From assembly GCA_023433925.1 (NCBI GenBank), contig JAEYTO010000091.1, positions 1-47,616 of the forward strand: a stretch of 47,616 nt of DNA. The letters are read 5' to 3'. Position 1 is the first letter of the stretch, and each line of letters starts with the position of its first letter. Under the pieces are notes generated by a model. That model worked only from the letters and a program-made list of their open reading frames with translations, was not told the origin of the DNA and searched no databases. Positions 8,700-16,494 of the stretch are shown in pieces. Made by a program: the position numbers and the translations under genes. Source of the DNA: Pseudomonadota bacterium. Its GTDB lineage: Bacteria; Desulfobacterota; Desulfovibrionia; Desulfovibrionales; Desulfovibrionaceae.

Positions 8700-10394
8700 A
8701 TGCCTGAGGAGCCTCGGAATGTTCCGCGCCGGCGAGCGTGGCGCCGCGTCATGAGGAAGGATGTCGCTGCCGGCCTTGTCAATGCCGTCGTCAACGTCCC
8801 GGATGGGCTGGCATCGGCGGCGCTCGTCGGCGTGAATCCCGTGCACGGGCTCTACACAGGCGTCGTGGGGCCGATCAGCGGAAGCCTGCTGGTCAGCTCG
8901 CAACTGATGCTGATCACAACCACCAGCGCTTCCGCCCTGGCCGCGGGACAGGTGATCAGCGGCTACCCCGAGGCCGACCGCGACCAGGCGCTGTCCCTGC
9001 TCGTGATCCTGATTGGCCTGATGCTGGCGCTTTTCGGCCTGCTCCGTCTGGGTCGGCTGGCCCGCTTCGTCTCCCACTCGGTGATGACGGGATTCCTGAG
9101 CGGCGTCGCAATCGTGCTCGTCCTCGACCAACTTGCACCGCTGGTCGGCTATAGCCCGCAAGGAAGCAACGCACCCGTTCAGTTCGTTGACCTGATCGCG
9201 CATGCTCATTCATTCGATCCGGCGACCGTCATTGTCGGCCTTGGAACGATCGCCATTCTCGTCGGCTTGGGCCGCACCCGCCTGGCGCCCATGGCGTCGA
9301 TCGTCGCGCTCGTCGCGCCTGCCGCCATTGCATGCCTCCTCGGCCTGGACAGCGTTCGGCGTATTGAAGATGTAAGCCCGATACCTCGCGGCATGCCGTG
9401 GCCGGTGTTTCCCGATCTCGCGCTGCTCAGCACGCAACTTCTCGGTTCGGCGGCGGCCATCGCCGTCATCATCGCGATTCAGGCGGTCGGCGTGAGCCAG
9501 AACGTGAGCAATCCCGACGGCAGCGACAGCGACACCTCGAAGGACATGGTGGCGCAGGGGCTCGCCAACGCCGCGAGCGGGCTTTTCTCCGGCATTCCGG
9601 CGGGCGGTTCGGTCGGACAGACCGCACTCAACGCGAGCGTCGGTGCGCAGAGCCGCTGGTCTGGCGTGATGGGCGGGGCCTGGATGCTCGCCATCGTGCT
9701 CGTATTTCCCGGCCTGGTCGGCGCAGTACCGATGACGGTGCTCGCGGCGCTCATGATCATGGCGGGCATCCGTGCCCTCAACATCGCCGAGATTCGATCC
9801 GTATGGCGGACCGGCGTCACCGCGCTCCTGCCCATGTTGACCACCTTTGTCGCCACACTCGTCCTGTCGATTCCCGCGGCCGTGGGAATAGGAGTTCTGC
9901 TGACGCTGTTGCTGTTCGTCATTTCCTCCGCCAACGACGTGACGCTGAAGGCTCTGACAAGAGGCCCCGATGGCCGCGTGCATGAATCCGAGCCGCCGTC
10001 TCACTTGCCGAGCCGCCAGATTACGACGCTCCATGTTTACGGGAGCCTCTTCTTCGCCGGCGCCCGCAAGCTCGAGGAACTGCTGCCGGACCCCGAGGGC
10101 GCGGCGCGACCGGCCGTTGTCATCCGCCTGCGGGGCCGCCGGCGTCTTGGCGCCACGCTTATCGAAGTGCTCGAGAACTATTCAAATGAGCTGGAGCGGG
10201 CGAGAGGGCGCCTCTTTCTCGCGGGCCTATCCGATGCTGCCGTCGGTCAGCTGAGGCGCGCAGGAAAGCTCGACCTTGATCGCGTGGTAATCCTCGTTCC
10301 TGCCGATGAAACACTGGGCGCCTCTACTGAAGAAGCAGTTGCCTGGGCGCGCGCATGGTTGCAAAAACACGCAATGTCTGACCCACCTGAATAG
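8700..10394 (+). CDS. SulP-family anion transporter with STAS domain, second of a pair
   Basis: 564 residues, a clear paralogue of the preceding gene (VNVPDGLASAALVGVNPVHG corresponds to NNVPDGMANGALVAVSPVHG). SulP core at about 20-420 and STAS domain at about 440-545 (TTLHVYGSLFFAGARKLEEL). The two proteins have clearly diverged, so this is not a recent duplication. SulP proteins act as dimers, and a heterodimer is possible. Its TAG stop (10392-10394) coincides with the first bases of a MITE-like repeat, so the C-terminal end may have been set by insertion of that element. Confidence 0.92.
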   Translation: MPEEPRNVPRRRAWRRVMRKDVAAGLVNAVVNVPDGLASAALVGVNPVHGLYTGVVGPISGSLLVSSQLMLITTTSASALAAGQVISGYPEADRDQALSLLVILIGLMLALFGLLRLGRLARFVSHSVMTGFLSGVAIVLVLDQLAPLVGYSPQGSNAPVQFVDLIAHAHSFDPATVIVGLGTIAILVGLGRTRLAPMASIVALVAPAAIACLLGLDSVRRIEDVSPIPRGMPWPVFPDLALLSTQLLGSAAAIAVIIAIQAVGVSQNVSNPDGSDSDTSKDMVAQGLANAASGLFSGIPAGGSVGQTALNASVGAQSRWSGVMGGAWMLAIVLVFPGLVGAVPMTVLAALMIMAGIRALNIAEIRSVWRTGVTALLPMLTTFVATLVLSIPAAVGIGVLLTLLLFVISSANDVTLKALTRGPDGRVHESEPPSHLPSRQITTLHVYGSLFFAGARKLEELLPDPEGAARPAVVIRLRGRRRLGATLIEVLENYSNELERARGRLFLAGLSDAAVGQLRRAGKLDLDRVVILVPADETLGASTEEAVAWARAWLQKHAMSDPPE

Positions 10395-10439
10395 AGCAGT
10401 TTGACTTTGAGACGCTCGCTCCGGCGTTGACGGCGCAAG
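10392..10439 (+). repeat. MITE-like repeat, left half only (copy 1)
   Basis: Starts TAGAGCAGTTTGACTTTGA and continues to GACGGCGCAAG, matching the copy at 42281-42402. It then breaks off and runs into the recombinase fragment. This is a recombination joint at the right edge of the sulfatase island. Confidence 0.8.
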
Positions 10440-10853
10440 TGGGTGCCCATGGTGCCGGCGCTGCGCGAGCGGCTGGCGTTGTGGCTCAAGGTGCGGCCCA
10501 TCAAGGACGCGGCCAATATGTTCCTCGTGCTGGACGAGTACGAGTTCTGCGAGGGGCGCCGAGGCAAGCCGTTCACGAGCCAGCAGCACGCCATGGAGCG
10601 CTGGTGCGAGCGAGCCGGGGTCAAGCCGGCCTTTGACCACCACAGCATTCGGCACAGGGGGGCCATCGACCTGTGCGAAGCGGGCGCGCGGATCAGCACG
10701 ATCCAGCGCATCCTGCGGCACGAGCGGCCGACCACGACGGAGCGGTATCTGGAGAGCCTGGGCGTTGACCTCGCGGCCACGCGCGAGGCTCTGGAGCGGA
10801 CCTTCGGCGGGGGCAAGGTGATCCACCTGGCCCGCGTTGCGGAGGCGAAATGA
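10431..10853 (+). pseudogene. Tyrosine recombinase/phage integrase, C-terminal fragment
   Basis: About 140 residues (RRKWVPMVPALRERLALWL at the N-terminal end). It keeps HSIRHRGA (box II His-x-x-Arg), LRHERPTTTERYL (box II His and the nucleophile Tyr) and a complete C-terminus. The N-terminal DNA-binding part and the box I Arg are missing: the frame runs upstream into a stop inside a MITE-like repeat at about 10430. It points toward the 3' end of tRNA-Glu, the classic target of such enzymes, so it is probably what remains of the integrase that brought in an element. It cannot be active. Confidence 0.88.
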
Positions 10854-10886
10854 AAAACGCTCCGAAGTGTGAGTTCGGAGCGTTTT
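10854..10886 (+). terminator. Strong terminator after the integrase fragment
   Basis: Perfect 13-bp stem AAAACGCTCCGAA/TTCGGAGCGTTTT with a 7-base loop, symmetric in A and T, so it can work in both directions. It separates the island edge from the tRNA genes. Confidence 0.85.
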
Positions 10887-10951
10887 GACCCCGGGATTTG
10901 ACCCCGGCAGTATGGCTAAGGTGTCTTTGGGTCTAACACCTTGAATTTCGT

Positions 10952-11027
10952 TGGCGTCCCCAAGGGGGTTTGAACCCCTGTTATCGGCGTGAGAGGCCGA
11001 CGTCCTAGGCCACTAGACGATGGGGAC
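10952..11027 (-). tRNA. tRNA-Glu (CTC)
   Basis: Minus-strand cloverleaf starting GTCCCCATCGTCTAGTGG and ending with the acceptor strand GGGGAC, discriminator G and encoded CCA. The anticodon loop is CTCTCAC, giving anticodon CTC. The T arm holds GGTTCAAACC. Its 3' end faces the integrase fragment and may have been an attachment site; no second copy of the tRNA end is seen elsewhere in the window. Confidence 0.97.
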
Positions 11028-11036
11028 GCGCTATTC

Positions 11037-11111
11037 TGGTGGGCCGTGATGGGTTCGAACCATCGACTCTCTGCTTAAAAGGCAGATACTCTTCCGCTGA
11101 GTTAACGGCCC
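11037..11111 (-). tRNA. tRNA-Lys (TTT)
   Basis: Minus-strand cloverleaf starting GGGCCGTTAACTCAGC. The anticodon loop CTTTTAA gives anticodon TTT. The T loop is GGTTCGAACC and CCA is encoded. It lies 9 bases upstream of tRNA-Glu on the same strand, so the two are probably transcribed together. Confidence 0.97.
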
Positions 11112-11210
11112 TCCGAGAGGAGGGTCTAGGTAACGGTTTCGTATCGGCCTGTCAAGCGATCATCGCTGTCCCTGCCCGGGACGGCCCGCGCCAATGCGCA
11201 GGAGGATTCT

Positions 11211-12491
11211 TTATACAACCGGGCGCAAGATGTCCAGCCCCCCCATGTAAGGTTTTAGGGCCTCGGGAATAACGACCGATCCGTCGGCCTGCTGGTAGTT
11301 CTCCAGCACGGCCACGAGCGTCCGGCCCACGGCCAGGCCCGAGCCGTTGAGCGTGTGCGCCAGGCGGCTCTTCTTGTCGGATTTGGCCTTGCAGCGGATG
11401 CCCGCGCGCCGGGCCTGGAAGTCCTCGCAGTTGGAGCAGCTCGAAATTTCGCGGTACTTGCCCTGGCCGGGCAGCCAGACTTCCAGGTCGTAGGTCTTGG
11501 CCGAGGCGAAGCCCATGTCGCCGGTGCACAAGAGCAGCACGCGGTAGGGCAGCTTGAGGAGCTGGAGTATCTTCTCGGCGTGCGAGGTCATGAGCTCCAA
11601 ATCCTCGTAGGAGCGCTCCGGGTGGGCGATGCGCACGAGCTCGACCTTGTGGAACTGGTGCTGGCGGATGAGCCCGCGCGTGTCCTTGCCGTAGGAGCCC
11701 GCCTCGGAGCGGAAGCAGGGCGTGAAGGCGCAGTAGGCCAGCGGCAGCGATTCCTCGTCCAGGGTCTCGTCGGCGTGCAGGTTGGTCAGGGGCACCTCGG
11801 CCGTGGGGATGAGATAGTAGTCCCAGCCCTCCAGCTTGAACAGGTCGGCCTCGAACTTGGGCAGCTGGCCCGTGCCGGTCAAGGTCTGGCGGTTGACGAT
11901 GTAGGGCGGGATGAACTCCAGGTAGCCGTGCCGGCCGGTCTGCACGTCGAGCATGAAGCTGGCCAGGGCGCGCTCCAGGCGGGCGGCCCAGCCGCGCAGC
12001 ACGGTGAAGCGGCTGCCGGTCAGCTTGGCCGCGCGTTCGAAATCGAGGCCGCCCAGGGCCGTGCCGAGTTCCCAGTGCTCCTTGGGCTGGAAGGCGAACG
12101 CGGGCGGCTCTCCCCACGTGCGCACGACCTGATTGTCCTCCTCACCCTTGCCCACGGGCACGCTCGCGTGCGGCATGTTGGGGATGGTCAGCAGGAAGGC
12201 CTGGACCTCCTCGTCCACGACCTTGAGCTCCTCGTCCAGGGCCTTGATGCGCTCGCCCTTGCCCGCGAGGGAGTCGAGCAGCGGCTGCGCGTCCTTGCCC
12301 TCGCGCTTGAGCCTGGCCACCTCGCCCGAGGCCTTGTTGCGCTCGCTCTTGAGCGTCTCGGACTCCTGGAGCAGCTCGCGCCGCCTGCGATCGAGCTCCT
12401 CGAAGCGGTCCAGGGATATCCCGGAATTGCGGTTGGCCAGGGCCTGGCGCATGTGGTCCAGGTTGCCGCGCAGGAATTTCAGGTCGAGCAT
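11211..12491 (-). CDS. serS: Seryl-tRNA synthetase
   Basis: 426 residues, normal length. An N-terminal antiparallel coiled coil (about 25-105) holds the tRNA. The class II catalytic domain follows with motif 2 (FRSEAGSYGKDTRGLIRQHQF) and motif 3 (NGSGLAVGRTLVAVLENYQ). It charges tRNA-Ser (and tRNA-Sec where present) with serine. AAGGAGAGAGGC precedes the ATG at 12491. It is transcribed with the same orientation as the two tRNA genes downstream. Confidence 0.98.
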   Translation of the reverse strand: MLDLKFLRGNLDHMRQALANRNSGISLDRFEELDRRRRELLQESETLKSERNKASGEVARLKREGKDAQPLLDSLAGKGERIKALDEELKVVDEEVQAFLLTIPNMPHASVPVGKGEEDNQVVRTWGEPPAFAFQPKEHWELGTALGGLDFERAAKLTGSRFTVLRGWAARLERALASFMLDVQTGRHGYLEFIPPYIVNRQTLTGTGQLPKFEADLFKLEGWDYYLIPTAEVPLTNLHADETLDEESLPLAYCAFTPCFRSEAGSYGKDTRGLIRQHQFHKVELVRIAHPERSYEDLELMTSHAEKILQLLKLPYRVLLLCTGDMGFASAKTYDLEVWLPGQGKYREISSCSNCEDFQARRAGIRCKAKSDKKSRLAHTLNGSGLAVGRTLVAVLENYQQADGSVVIPEALKPYMGGLDILRPVV

Positions 12492-12527
12492 GCCTCTCTC
12501 CTTGTGGTGCGGACTGCTCCCGGCGTC

Positions 12528-12653
12528 TAGAGCAGATCAACTTTAAGACGCCTCACTCGTCGCTTACGGCCGGCAAAGCCAGCCTGCTCCTCGTGGGCGG
12601 CAAGCCATGCTCGAGCATGGCTTGCAGAGCATTTTCAAAGCGAAAATGCTCTA
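12528..12653 (+). repeat. MITE-like repeat, divergent full copy (copy 2)
   Basis: Ends are TAGAGCAGATCAACTTT and AAAGCGAAAATGCTCTA, the inverted terminal sequences of the family. It contains the 11-bp stem GCAAGCCATGC/GCATGGCTTGC; its first internal hairpin is replaced by unrelated sequence (CTCGTCGCTTACGG). It lies in the 395-base gap upstream of serS. The rest of that gap holds a small hairpin CCCCTGG/CCAGGGG at 12677-12694 and no gene that I can support. Confidence 0.75.
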
Positions 12654-12886
12654 CAACAACTTGCTCCGACAATAAACCCCTGGCGACCCAGGGGCGCACG
12701 TTAGTCGCGCGGCTTTACAAACCTAACCCGCTTCGATCATTGCCCGCGTCGCGCGGGAGGAGGATACCGGCGGAGTGCCGAATCCCCGGGCAAGAGACAT
12801 GGATGCCCGCGTGACCGGAAGGACCGGGGCCGGCCGAGCGGCGATGCGGCGCGCGGGCAAGCGATACAATTCATGAAGGGGGGAGC

Positions 12887-14152
12887 ATGACCCGGCGCGC
12901 ACGCGTGCTGGCCTTTGGGGGATTGCTGTTCTGCCTGCTCGCGCAGGCCCTGCCGACCAATGCGTCAGCCCAGCTCACGGCTGGCCACTACACCGGACGG
13001 TTCATTCCCGTGCAACCGACCGACGAGAGCGGCTTCACCTCCGTGAGTGTCACAGGCATGTCCGATGACGGCTGGATCATGACTGGCCACGCCGGAACCG
13101 CCCTCGGCGAAGTTCCCTTCGCCTGGCGGCGCATGGAGCTTCATCCCCTGGCCGGCCTGCCCGAGGGCATCACCGGCAGCGGCCATGCCGCGGGCTGGCG
13201 GGCCTACGAAACCGGCGGCGGGACCGAGTACCGCATGACAGTGGTCGGCGGCCTGGAGACGGCTTCCGGCAGCCAGGCCTTCCTGTGGGTGGATGGCGAA
13301 GGGCTGCTGCCGCTGGGCGGGCTTGACGGCATGGACGGCGAGGCCATGGGCACAAGCCTGTCCGGTCCGGTGGTCGTGGGCGGCGTGGCGACCTCCCGAG
13401 GCCAGGAGGCCTTCCGCTGGTCGCCCGGAAGCGGAGCCGTTGGCCTGGGCGACCTCAATGGCGGGCCCGTGGCGAGCAAGGCCTGGTCCATTTCCTCGGA
13501 TGGCGGCGCCATAGTGGGCGAGGCTCAGTCCGCCCGGGGCGTCGAGGCCTTCCTGTACACGGGCGGCCAGGGCCTGACAGGTCTGGGCGATCTGCCGGGC
13601 GGGGCGCACAACAGCTCGGCGCGCTCCGTGGCCATTGACCGTGCCACGGGCCTGGTCACGGTCGTGGGCATGGGCACCTCGGCCGCGGGTCAGGAGGCCT
13701 TTCGCTGGACCTCGGCCGGCGGCATGCGCGGCCTGGGCGATCTGCCGGGCGGCGCGCATCGGAGCGTGGCCCTGGACGTGGACCGCAGCGGCCGCTTCGT
13801 GGTCGGCACGTCGAGCGCGCAAGGCGGCGACAGGGCCTTCATCTGGAGCCCGTGGGACGGCATGCTCGATCTGTTCGAGCTCATGATCAACGAGTTCGGA
13901 CTGGACGATCTGGATGGCTGGACCTTCGAGTCGGCCACGGGCATCGCCAGGGACATGGCCATGGACGGCTCGACCGACGCCATGGTCGTGGCCGGGTACG
14001 GCCGGGACCCGCAAGGCGTGCGCAGCTCCTTCCGGGTCGTCTTCTATCCCATCGAGGGCGTGGAGCCCGAGCCGGAGCCGGAACCCGAGCCGGAGCCGGA
14101 GCCGGAACAGCACGGCCTGAACCAGGGCGCCTGCTACCTGCTGTTGCGCTGA
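12887..14152 (+). CDS. Exported HAF-repeat protein with Pro-Glu tail
   Basis: 421 residues. Residues 1-29 are a signal peptide (positive start, hydrophobic core, NASAQ cleavage region). The body carries five to six HAF-type repeats of about 45 residues, each with AF-W or AF-Y, then LG-L and VVG (QAFLW, EAFRW, EAFLY, EAFRW, RAFIW), giving a beta-propeller-like extracellular domain. Near the C-terminus lies a run of alternating Pro-Glu (about residues 395-410) followed by a Cys-containing hydrophobic end. AAGGGGGGAG precedes the ATG. Function unknown; a surface or periplasmic role is inferred. A canonical PEP-CTERM or autotransporter tail is not present. Confidence 0.8.
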   Translation: MTRRARVLAFGGLLFCLLAQALPTNASAQLTAGHYTGRFIPVQPTDESGFTSVSVTGMSDDGWIMTGHAGTALGEVPFAWRRMELHPLAGLPEGITGSGHAAGWRAYETGGGTEYRMTVVGGLETASGSQAFLWVDGEGLLPLGGLDGMDGEAMGTSLSGPVVVGGVATSRGQEAFRWSPGSGAVGLGDLNGGPVASKAWSISSDGGAIVGEAQSARGVEAFLYTGGQGLTGLGDLPGGAHNSSARSVAIDRATGLVTVVGMGTSAAGQEAFRWTSAGGMRGLGDLPGGAHRSVALDVDRSGRFVVGTSSAQGGDRAFIWSPWDGMLDLFELMINEFGLDDLDGWTFESATGIARDMAMDGSTDAMVVAGYGRDPQGVRSSFRVVFYPIEGVEPEPEPEPEPEPEPEQHGLNQGACYLLLR

Positions 14153-14212
14153 GCAAGACCCATCCCTTCACGCTACGACCGGCGCGGTCAGGCCAAGACA
14201 TTGTGCATTCAA

Positions 14213-14260
14213 CCGGGAGAGGACGCTGCCCTCTCCCGGACCCGCTCCCGGCAGGGGGAT
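14213..14260. repeat. Two-hairpin terminator-like repeat, copy 2 (reverse, partial)
   Basis: Stem CCGGGAGAGG/CCTCTCCCGG (14213-14222 with 14230-14239) followed by CCCGCTCCCGGCAGGGGG, the reverse complement of the element at 44674-44732. The second hairpin has decayed. It lies downstream of the HAF protein gene and may end its transcript. Confidence 0.55.
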
Positions 14261-14263
14261 GAT

Positions 14264-14421
14264 TGACTCGGGCCGTCCTGGCCCTCGCCCCAAGGGCATC
14301 GCCCAAGGCGGCGATGTCTGATTCCGCTGTCCTGCGGAATCATGACTCGGGCTGTCCTGGCCCTCGCCCTTCGGGCGTCGCACAAGGCGGCGACGTCCAA
14401 TCGTGCCGTCCTGCACGATTG
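14264..14421. repeat. Tandem pair of 79-bp units, each a set of four hairpins
   Basis: Two units, 14264-14342 and 14343-14421, both starting TGACTCGGG. Each folds into GGGC(C/T)-GTCCT-GGCCC, a short CGCCC/GGGCG-type hairpin, GGC(A/G)TCGC-GCGA(T/C)GTC, and a last 9-bp stem around GTCCT. The last stem is TGATTCCGC/GCGGAATCA in unit 1 and CAATCGTGC/GCACGATTG in unit 2: different sequence, same pairing. Such compensatory change argues that structure is selected. The units fill the 389-base gap before pncC. Confidence 0.8.
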
Positions 14422-14541
14422 TCCCCTGCACCCCGTTTCTTTTGCAGCTGGTCATGGCTTCGGACCACGCCGATCGACATGGCGCGCCACCATGCCGTAT
14501 GCTCGCCTCGTCCATCGACGCACGCGATGCAGGGAGGCGGC

Positions 14542-15051
14542 ATGCTCGATCTCGAACGGACGGTCCTGGACCTGGGCTTGGCGCTCAAGGCGCGCGGGCT
14601 CATGCTCGCCACGGCCGAGTCGTGTACCGGCGGGCTCCTGGCCGGCGCGCTCACGGCGGTCTCTGGAAGCTCGGAGTGGTTCAAGGGCGGCGTGGTGGCC
14701 TACGCCAACGAGGCCAAGGTCAAGCTCCTGGGCCTGGAGCCCGAGGCCATCGCGCGCCACGGCGCGGTGAGCGAGGCCGTGGCCCTGGCCATGGCCAGGG
14801 GTGCGCTCAGGGCCCTGGACGCCCAGGCCGCCGTGGCCATCACGGGCATCGCCGGACCCACGGGCGGCACGCCGGACAAGCCCGTGGGCACGGTCTGGAT
14901 CGCCTGGGCCTGGCCCGGCTCGGCAGGGGCCGTGGACAAGGCCGAGCGCTACCTGTTCCCTGGCAACCGCGAGCAGGTGCGCCAGGCCTCGGTGGAGCGG
15001 GCCGTCCTCGGGCTGGCCGAGCGCCTGGGCCATGCCACGGCCTTGGTGTGA
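14542..15051 (+). CDS. pncC: Nicotinamide-nucleotide amidase (CinA C-terminal domain)
   Basis: 169 residues, the stand-alone CinA C-terminal domain. TAESCTGGLL (24-33, Ser27), GGVVAYANEAK (49-59, Tyr54 and Lys59) and GIAGPTGGTPDKPVGTVWIAW are the family motifs. It deamidates NMN to nicotinate mononucleotide, recycling the pyridine nucleotide. AGGGAGGCGG lies just before the ATG. It is followed 42 bases later by thpR. The window also holds a nicotinamidase-like gene and a nicotinate phosphoribosyltransferase near 38-40 kb, so NAD salvage appears well served. Confidence 0.95.
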   Translation: MLDLERTVLDLGLALKARGLMLATAESCTGGLLAGALTAVSGSSEWFKGGVVAYANEAKVKLLGLEPEAIARHGAVSEAVALAMARGALRALDAQAAVAITGIAGPTGGTPDKPVGTVWIAWAWPGSAGAVDKAERYLFPGNREQVRQASVERAVLGLAERLGHATALV

Positions 15052-15093
15052 GATGCCGATCTTTTCGGTCTGTCCATAAGCCAAGGAGTCGCC

Positions 15094-15645
15094 ATGCGCC
15101 TGTTCATAGGCATCCCGCTGCCCGAGGAGTACCAGCGCGGCCTGGCCGGGCTACGCGCCAGGCTTGCCCCGCGCATGCTCTCCAGCGTGAGCTGGACCCG
15201 CGAGGGCAACTGGCACGTGACGCTCAAGTTTCTGGGCGAGGTGGGGGAGGGGCGGGTCGAGGCCGTCGCCGAGGCCCTGGTCGGCGTGCGTCTGACTCGG
15301 TTCACCCTGCGCGCCGGCGGGGCCGGCTTTTTTCCCAACGCGCGCAGCCCGCGCGTGTTCTGGGCCGGGCTGGCCCAGGGGGCCGAGGAGTGCGCGGCCT
15401 GGGCCGAAACCATCGAGACGGCCATGCTGGGCCTGGGCTTCGCCCGCGAGGGCAGACCCTTCCGGTCGCACCTGACCCTGGCCAGGATCAAGGAGGCCCG
15501 TCGGGATGATTGGGAGGCCTTGCGCAAGGAGGCGGAGAGTGTCGAGTGGCCGGAGGCGAGGATCGAGGCGGCCGTGCTGTGGCGGAGCAGGCTCGGACCG
15601 GGCGGGCCGGCCTACGAGCCGCTTCGCCAGGTCGAAGCGTCGTAG
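15094..15645 (+). CDS. thpR: RNA 2',3'-cyclic phosphodiesterase (2'-5' RNA ligase family)
   Basis: 183 residues with the start MRLFIGIPLP and two His-x-Thr-Leu motifs, HVTL at 41-44 and HLTL at 126-129, the paired catalytic motifs of the 2H phosphoesterases. It opens 2',3'-cyclic phosphates on RNA. AAGGAG lies 6 bases before the ATG. It probably shares a transcript with pncC. Confidence 0.94.
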   Translation: MRLFIGIPLPEEYQRGLAGLRARLAPRMLSSVSWTREGNWHVTLKFLGEVGEGRVEAVAEALVGVRLTRFTLRAGGAGFFPNARSPRVFWAGLAQGAEECAAWAETIETAMLGLGFAREGRPFRSHLTLARIKEARRDDWEALRKEAESVEWPEARIEAAVLWRSRLGPGGPAYEPLRQVEAS

Positions 15646-15669
15646 GGCCGGACCCGGTCGCGGCGGGAG

Positions 15670-16152
15670 CTACATGTAGTCCCCGCGGTTGAACTTGAAG
15701 GTCTCCGTGACGGTGAGGATCTCCAGCTCGTTGACCATGGATTCGAGACTGGGGTTGCTTGCGACGAGCTTGGGCACATCCTGCTTGAGCTCGCTAACGG
15801 CATGGGAGATCCGCTCCAACTCGGAGTACGCCTCACGCAGGTTCGTCCGCTTGGCGGGCGACTCCAGGCGTTGGGCATACTTTTCCCAGTGGTCGAGCAG
15901 CGCGTCCATGTTCTCCATGATCCTGCCCTCCGACGGGGCGGCGCCCATGGAGTGGCCTGCGGTGCGCGGGTCGAAGCGCAGGTCGGACCCGAGCCTGGCG
16001 ACCGGTACCGGCTCCCCCGCGCCCGAGGCCTTGTCCATCTCCTTGGCCAGCAGATCGCCGAACTTGCCGGGCCTGCCGGCGAGATCGGGCTGCTTGCGCC
16101 GGATCTGTTGCTCCTCGCGGAGCTGTTCCAAGTGTTCATTGCGGATTTTCAT
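15670..16152 (-). CDS. Conserved hypothetical small helical protein
   Basis: 160 residues, largely charged and helical, with no Cys, signal peptide or membrane segment. The first 25 residues are a charged helix (MKIRNEHLEQLREEQQIRR), the middle is loop-rich, and about 85-145 looks like a coiled coil ending NELEILTVTETFKFNRGDYM. CAGGAGTAAG precedes the ATG at 16152. It is convergent with thpR, with 24 bases between stops. I do not know its role; the coil suggests a binding partner or chaperone-like protein. Confidence 0.75.
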   Translation of the reverse strand: MKIRNEHLEQLREEQQIRRKQPDLAGRPGKFGDLLAKEMDKASGAGEPVPVARLGSDLRFDPRTAGHSMGAAPSEGRIMENMDALLDHWEKYAQRLESPAKRTNLREAYSELERISHAVSELKQDVPKLVASNPSLESMVNELEILTVTETFKFNRGDYM

Positions 16153-16494
16153 GGCTTACTCCTGGCTGATCCATGGCAGTCCCGCTAAAGCAAGATTCCT
16201 GCCAATGGGCAGGCCGTGCGGACGGCTGAACTCGCAGGGGAAAACAGGATGAAGGCAAGGAATATTTTTCCGGCGGCGTCATGCCTTCAGGGCGGCGTGG
16301 CCGGGCCAGCCAAGCCTGTCAAGCCAGAAAAGGCTTGTCACCTTCGCGCGGAACTTGCTATAAAAATCACAAGACTTCAAGATCTTAACCAGCGGCCCGC
16401 CCGCCAGGCAGGCCATGACCGGCCCGGCCGCATGACCGAAGGCCGGCAGGGCCGGAAAACCGGCAGGCGGACCAAGCGACGCGGAGGAAGCCCC
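16153..16494. other. 342-base gap: uspA-type promoter and structured leader
   Basis: Divergent control region between the small helical protein and the universal stress protein. It holds the promoter at 16335-16363 and a leader of about 125 nt rich in GGCC/GCCGG repeats (16395-16470) that can fold into overlapping hairpins. No gene or known riboswitch motif is seen. Confidence 0.5.
16335..16363 (+). promoter_or_regulatory. Sigma-70 promoter of the universal stress protein gene
   Basis: TTGTCA, 17 bases, CTATAA, in a locally AT-rich patch. Predicted start near 16370, about 125 nt before the ATG. Confidence 0.65.

Noticed and set aside
10919..10943. AAGGTGT/ACACCTT inverted repeat downstream of tRNA-Glu as terminator
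   Set aside because: Short stem with a long loop and no T run; the 13-bp hairpin at 10854-10886 is the better candidate.
14264..14421. CRISPR array
   Set aside because: Only two units of 79 bp, units are palindromic sets with varying stems, no unique spacers and no cas genes anywhere in the window.
14263..14541. N-terminal extension of pncC across the hairpin units
   Set aside because: The extension is only the hairpin repeats translated; the ATG at 14542 has a strong ribosome site and matches the family length.
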